From Bacteroidia bacterium (GTDB taxonomy: Bacteria; Bacteroidota; Bacteroidia; NS11-12g; UBA955): 64,000 bases of DNA. The stretch spans positions 558,001-622,000 of the forward strand of contig JALOAG010000001.1 in NCBI GenBank assembly GCA_023228875.1, in the 5' to 3' direction. This document shows, one piece after another, positions 60,765 to 64,000 of the stretch. The first letter of the stretch is position 1, and each line of letters opens with the position of its first letter. A program made the translations under genes and the position numbers. Under the pieces are notes generated by a model. That model saw nothing but the letters and a program-made list of their open reading frames with translations. It made no database searches and had not been told where the DNA came from.

Positions 60765-61948
60765 AAAGGGTGCTCATCATAGGTAACAGAATTCCTTTGC
60801 CTGCCAGAGATGGAGGTGCTTTGGCTATACTGCAAATACTTAAATTGTATGTTAAAGCAGGATTTGAAGTTGATTTTGTAACACTCAATACTTCAAAACA
60901 TTTTGTTACAGAGGATATCATTCATTCAGAATTGGACTTTCTGAACTCGATTGAGAAAGTGAATATTGATACTCAATTGAAATTGGGAGCTTTACTCAAA
61001 AACCTATTACTATCAGCAAAGTCATATAATCTGTCAAGATTTTATTCAAAAGAGCTTGAAGACTTGATTTTGCGTAAGATTCAGGAAAATGAATACGATT
61101 GCATACACATAGAGAGCCTATTTGCAGCAACAGTATTACCTGTGCTAAAGCAAAATTTTCAAAGACCGATTTATATTAGAGTGCATAATATTGAGCATCA
61201 AATATGGCAGCGAATGGCGGAAAATGAACAGAATATTTTCAAGAGAAAATATTTGAAAATAATGGCGCAGCGTCTTCAAAAAGAAGAGTTGCTATTGTTG
61301 TCTCTTGCTAATGGCTTGTTACATATTTCCAACAGTGATTTAGCATTTTTTGAATCGCAACTACCGGCAGTAAAACATATTTATTTGCCTTTTGTTGTTG
61401 AAGAAAATACTCAGATTGAATACCCTGATGCTACACCTGCATCGGTAGGTTTTATAGGTTCACTTGAGTGGTTGCCGAATCAACATGGTTTAGATTGGTT
61501 TTTGGATAAAGTTTGGGCAAACGTCAGGGTTGCTATTCCTGATGCAGTTTTGAGAATCGCAGGAAAAAACATACCGGATAAATATAGGTCAGATGAGCAT
61601 TGCGGAATAGAAGTAATGGGAGAGGTGCAGTATGCGAATAATTTCATGCACCAACAACAAGTGCTAATTGTACCCTTGTTTTCAGGAAGTGGAATAAGAA
61701 TTAAAACCATTGAAGCAATGGCAAACGGAATTGCTGTGGTGAGTACAACAATTGGTGCGCAGGGTTTGGGTGTTGTTCCCGGTGAAGATATTCTCATTGC
61801 GGATACAGCTAAAGACTTTTCAAAAGCGTTGATACTATTGCTTACTAATGAAATGTTGCGATTAAAATTGAAAAAAAATGGGGAGTCATTTGTACAACAT
61901 AATCACAATGAAAGCAAGGCGATTAGTGTGCTAAAGTCCTTATGCTGA
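60761..61948 (+). CDS. GT4-like glycosyltransferase
   Basis: 395 residues, TTG start overlapping the lptF/G stop by 4 nt. N-terminus IIGNRIPLPARDGGALAIL and the C-terminal nucleotide-sugar segment SGSGIRIKTIEAMANGIAVV are characteristic of GT-B transferases for surface glycans. LVPSPLSGS-type lipid anchoring is absent. Its TGA stop directly abuts the stop of convergent GtrA, leaving no spacer. Confidence 0.85.
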   Translation: MKRVLIIGNRIPLPARDGGALAILQILKLYVKAGFEVDFVTLNTSKHFVTEDIIHSELDFLNSIEKVNIDTQLKLGALLKNLLLSAKSYNLSRFYSKELEDLILRKIQENEYDCIHIESLFAATVLPVLKQNFQRPIYIRVHNIEHQIWQRMAENEQNIFKRKYLKIMAQRLQKEELLLLSLANGLLHISNSDLAFFESQLPAVKHIYLPFVVEENTQIEYPDATPASVGFIGSLEWLPNQHGLDWFLDKVWANVRVAIPDAVLRIAGKNIPDKYRSDEHCGIEVMGEVQYANNFMHQQQVLIVPLFSGSGIRIKTIEAMANGIAVVSTTIGAQGLGVVPGEDILIADTAKDFSKALILLLTNEMLRLKLKKNGESFVQHNHNESKAISVLKSLC

Positions 61949-62395
61949 TTATTTCTTAAATACCCAATATTTCTGTCCAAAGAAATTCCAAATGGCAGAC
62001 ATAATTGTGGCAAATACAAATGCAAACAACTTGTCCAATTGCAGTGTAATGTTAAATAAATCCTTGATTGTCGTATTGTTGATTTGGATAAACAACTCGT
62101 AGTAGGGAAGTAGCTTTAGAAAAATTTCATTTACAGAAACATTAATTAATAATGACACGCCATATATAGCAAAGAATTTTGAGAGTTGGTTTACACCGGT
62201 CTTTCTTTTGTCCTTCCAAGTCCATAATTTATTAAGAAAAAAGGTGTAAAAAGACCCGGTAATAAATCCTAATGCTTTTGCAATACTCAATGATTCGAGA
62301 AAGAAAGATGTGCCATAATATACTACCAAGTCAACAAGCACCGCAGAGATACCTATGATGATATATTTAACTATTTGTTTTCGCGAATCTCTCAC
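61949..62395 (-). CDS. GtrA-like membrane protein
   Basis: 148 residues with four transmembrane helices; IIGISAVLVDLVVYYGTSFF, GFITGSFYTFFLNKLWTWKD and FFGQKYWVFKK are GtrA/DPMS-TMD hallmarks. GtrA flips undecaprenyl-phosphate-linked glucose in phage-type O-antigen modification; the family is widespread in wall and glycan synthesis. Overlaps the LD-carboxypeptidase stop by 4 nt on the same strand, so downstream of it. Fits the glycan gene context. Confidence 0.88.
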   Translation of the reverse strand: MRDSRKQIVKYIIIGISAVLVDLVVYYGTSFFLESLSIAKALGFITGSFYTFFLNKLWTWKDKRKTGVNQLSKFFAIYGVSLLINVSVNEIFLKLLPYYELFIQINNTTIKDLFNITLQLDKLFAFVFATIMSAIWNFFGQKYWVFKK

Positions 62396-63294
62396 CTGAT
62401 TGCAAAAGTAATTTTATTATTTTTAATCGAAGCAAACCATCCAATTGGGATTGGAAAATTCATAGCTATATGTCCAACAGGGAAATTTGATAAATAAGGA
62501 ATGTTTAATTTGTTTGCATAGTATGCACAAATCTCCTCAGCTGTTTTCCCAAAAGGAACAGTGTTGTCATGCATATCCGTAAGTCCGCCAGAAATAATCA
62601 GTTTGACTCCTTCAAAAAAACCACTCCTTTGCAGTGAATTGAACATGCGGTCAATGTGATATAGATATTCGTCCAAGTCTTCAATAAATACGATTCTTCC
62701 TGTATTGTGCGATAAACTCTTTGAACCCATTAAACTATAAAGCACAGATAGGTTGCCGCCTGTAATTTGAGCACTTTCGATATCATGAACATCTTGTCCC
62801 TGTGGCAATGAATAAGTGAGTTCACTTGTCTTTAGAAAATGTGCTGTTAATGATGCAGATTCATGAAATAAAGGGTCGTTATATTGCACGAATGACAATG
62901 GCATGAGGCAATGCAAAGAAGGGCATTTATATTGATTAAGGAGGTGTTGGTGAATGGCTGTGATATCGCTATAACCGCAAATCCACTTCGGATATTTTTT
63001 TAATAAATCCCAATTGACATGGTCAATAATTCTTGCAGAACCGTAACCCCCTCTTGCACAAAAAATTGCTTTAACCTCCGGATTAGACAATAGTTCATTG
63101 AAATCGCTGATTCTTTGCCCGTCAGAACCTGCAAATTGGTTGTCAGAATCAAATAAATGTGAAGCAAAACATACCTTCCATTGATGTTGGTTACACCATT
63201 TCTTGAAACCTTGTAACTCTTCTTCTACAACTTTACGTGCAGGTGCAAGAACACCAATCGTGTCTCCGTTGTTTAATTTAGGTAGTTCAATCAT
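62392..63294 (-). CDS. LD-carboxypeptidase (S66 family)
   Basis: 300 residues. Serine peptidase with catalytic Ser in FCARGGYGSARI, Glu in VFIEDLDEYLYH and His in FPVGHIAMNFPIP. Removes the terminal D-Ala from muropeptide tetrapeptides in cell-wall recycling. No signal peptide, so cytosolic. Overlaps saccharopine dehydrogenase and GtrA by 4 nt each, forming a coupled minus-strand run. Confidence 0.92.
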   Translation of the reverse strand: MIELPKLNNGDTIGVLAPARKVVEEELQGFKKWCNQHQWKVCFASHLFDSDNQFAGSDGQRISDFNELLSNPEVKAIFCARGGYGSARIIDHVNWDLLKKYPKWICGYSDITAIHQHLLNQYKCPSLHCLMPLSFVQYNDPLFHESASLTAHFLKTSELTYSLPQGQDVHDIESAQITGGNLSVLYSLMGSKSLSHNTGRIVFIEDLDEYLYHIDRMFNSLQRSGFFEGVKLIISGGLTDMHDNTVPFGKTAEEICAYYANKLNIPYLSNFPVGHIAMNFPIPIGWFASIKNNKITFAIR

Positions 63295-64000
63295 TTAATT
63301 TCTGTTTCATTTTCAATAAATGTAATGCCAAATTCGCTTAATTCATTAAGGATGGGAATGTATATTTCTGAATGGAAGGGTAGTATTACACCTGTTTCTT
63401 TGATTTTTCCTGTTGCTAATAGTTTCACTCCCATTGCAAGAGGCAATCCAACAGTATCGCTGATTGCCGTATGATATACATCTTTCCCTTCAAGCGACAT
63501 TAAGCTGGTATGTTGGTAGTGCTTATGATCTATTGTGTATTCTACTTCATGATACATCAACAACATATCTTTATCTTGCTCATTGAGTTTCCATTTCTCT
63601 AACAATATTTTTTCCAAAATTTCAGCAGCAGTGTATGTACCGTAGGGAATAATTTTCTCAGAATCTAATTCAAGATATTGGATTTTCTCCCATGCTTCTT
63701 TGCTCAACGAAGTACGAATGAGTTGTTCAAAAATGTGCTTATTGGAAAATGTATCCGCTGAATCTGTAAGTTTTAAAAAAAAGTCTTTATATGTATAGTC
63801 AGTTGGTATGTTGATTTTAGTAATGTTTTCTGTCGCACCAAGCAAAGCTAAGGCATACCATGCTTCACAAAAACCTGGTCTGCGCAAGGTTCCTCTTATG
63901 ATGGTTGGTACACCATCAATCTTGTAATGTTTTGAATAATCAAGAGAATTACGGTTTGCATAAGCTTCATAGCTCCCCACGTTTGGAAGATCAAATGACC
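63291..64000 (-). CDS. Saccharopine dehydrogenase family protein, C-terminal part (5' end outside window)
   Basis: At least 236 codons; the frame is still open at base 64000 and the GTG at 63978-63980 is only internal. NVGSYEAYANRNSLDYSKHY, then LRRPGFCEAWYALALLGAT match the C-terminal domain of saccharopine dehydrogenases, enzymes of lysine metabolism through the alpha-aminoadipate route. Whether it is the NADP glutamate-forming or lysine-forming class cannot be told. Neighbour dapF (47 kb away) indicates lysine is also made through diaminopimelate. Confidence 0.88.
   Translation of the reverse strand, partial: SFDLPNVGSYEAYANRNSLDYSKHYKIDGVPTIIRGTLRRPGFCEAWYALALLGATENITKINIPTDYTYKDFFLKLTDSADTFSNKHIFEQLIRTSLSKEAWEKIQYLELDSEKIIPYGTYTAAEILEKILLEKWKLNEQDKDMLLMYHEVEYTIDHKHYQHTSLMSLEGKDVYHTAISDTVGLPLAMGVKLLATGKIKETGVILPFHSEIYIPILNELSEFGITFIENETEIK

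Noticed and set aside
1..64000. Search for tRNA, rRNA, CRISPR arrays, riboswitches and prophage genes
   Set aside because: No cloverleaf, repeat-spacer array, known riboswitch core or phage structural gene was recognised by eye.

Overview
This window is a chromosomal segment of an AT-rich member of the Bacteroidota. The evidence is the gliding/T9SS lipoprotein GldD in the mutY-ssb-gldD order, a protein with a C-terminal type IX secretion sorting domain, BshA (bacillithiol synthesis), families largely restricted to this phylum (DUF5606, DUF4175, BT_3928/DoxX, START-like), and repeated TAnnTTTG -7 promoter elements with TTG about 19-20 bp upstream. Shine-Dalgarno sequences are almost absent. 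I cannot place it below phylum with confidence. No rRNA, tRNA, CRISPR array, intact insertion sequence or prophage was seen. Nearly everything is core housekeeping; the one clearly accessory strip is about 500-2540.

Layout. 1-341: start of feoB and all of feoA (minus). About 500-2540: accessory strip with a long imperfect hairpin, a SUMF1-like protein, two unknown ORFs, short direct repeats and a decayed transposase OrfA. 2663-4027: two beta-propeller-type lipoproteins. 4099-8059: bshA facing an HU / TPR / bS22-like / RNase G operon. 8095-10598: mutY, ssb, gldD, apaG. 10611-12270: ridA, then a 3-hydroxyacyl-CoA dehydrogenase-like gene and nadD. 12326-16324: htrA, then an ECF sigma / membrane partner / dapF operon. 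16361-21382: OmpA-family envelope protein, dusB, CPBP protease, cdsA. 21510-25753: a decayed membrane-protein fragment, LysE and BASS transporters, a sensor kinase, GT9. 25750-31935: rnhB, pdxA, pepA, then folP-SCO-DUF420-CPMC protein-lipoprotein (minus). 32025-37873: DoxX protein, OppB-like permease, aroK, HU, class III aminotransferase, two small lipoproteins. 38116-44067: rpsA, DUF58, trxA, DUF5606, M3 peptidase. 44165-49772: DUF4175, tsaB, tandem rhodanese, class IV aminotransferase. 49804-55273: acyl-CoA ligase, T9SS cargo, holA, HsdR_N-like nuclease. 55281-64000: asnB, glycosyltransferases, PAP2, START-like, lptF/G, GtrA, LD-carboxypeptidase and a partial saccharopine dehydrogenase.

How the genes fit together. 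Many serve the cell envelope: dapF and LD-carboxypeptidase (peptidoglycan), cdsA (phospholipids), the LptF/G-like permease, glycosyltransferases, PAP2 and GtrA (surface polysaccharide), OmpA, HtrA and gldD. A second group serves translation and RNA: rpsA, the bS22/mS38-like peptide, dusB, tsaB, RNase G, RNase HII. The SCO-DUF420-CPMC group suggests cytochrome oxidase maturation.

Most unusual signals: a 29-residue bS22/mS38-like gene hidden between RNase G and the TPR gene; strong Shine-Dalgarno sites only at rpsA (TTG start) and cdsA; an aminotransferase whose ATG lies 3 nt after an intrinsic terminator; frequent TTG starts; and the accessory strip at 500-2540. I found no convincing new multi-gene defence or mobile system.
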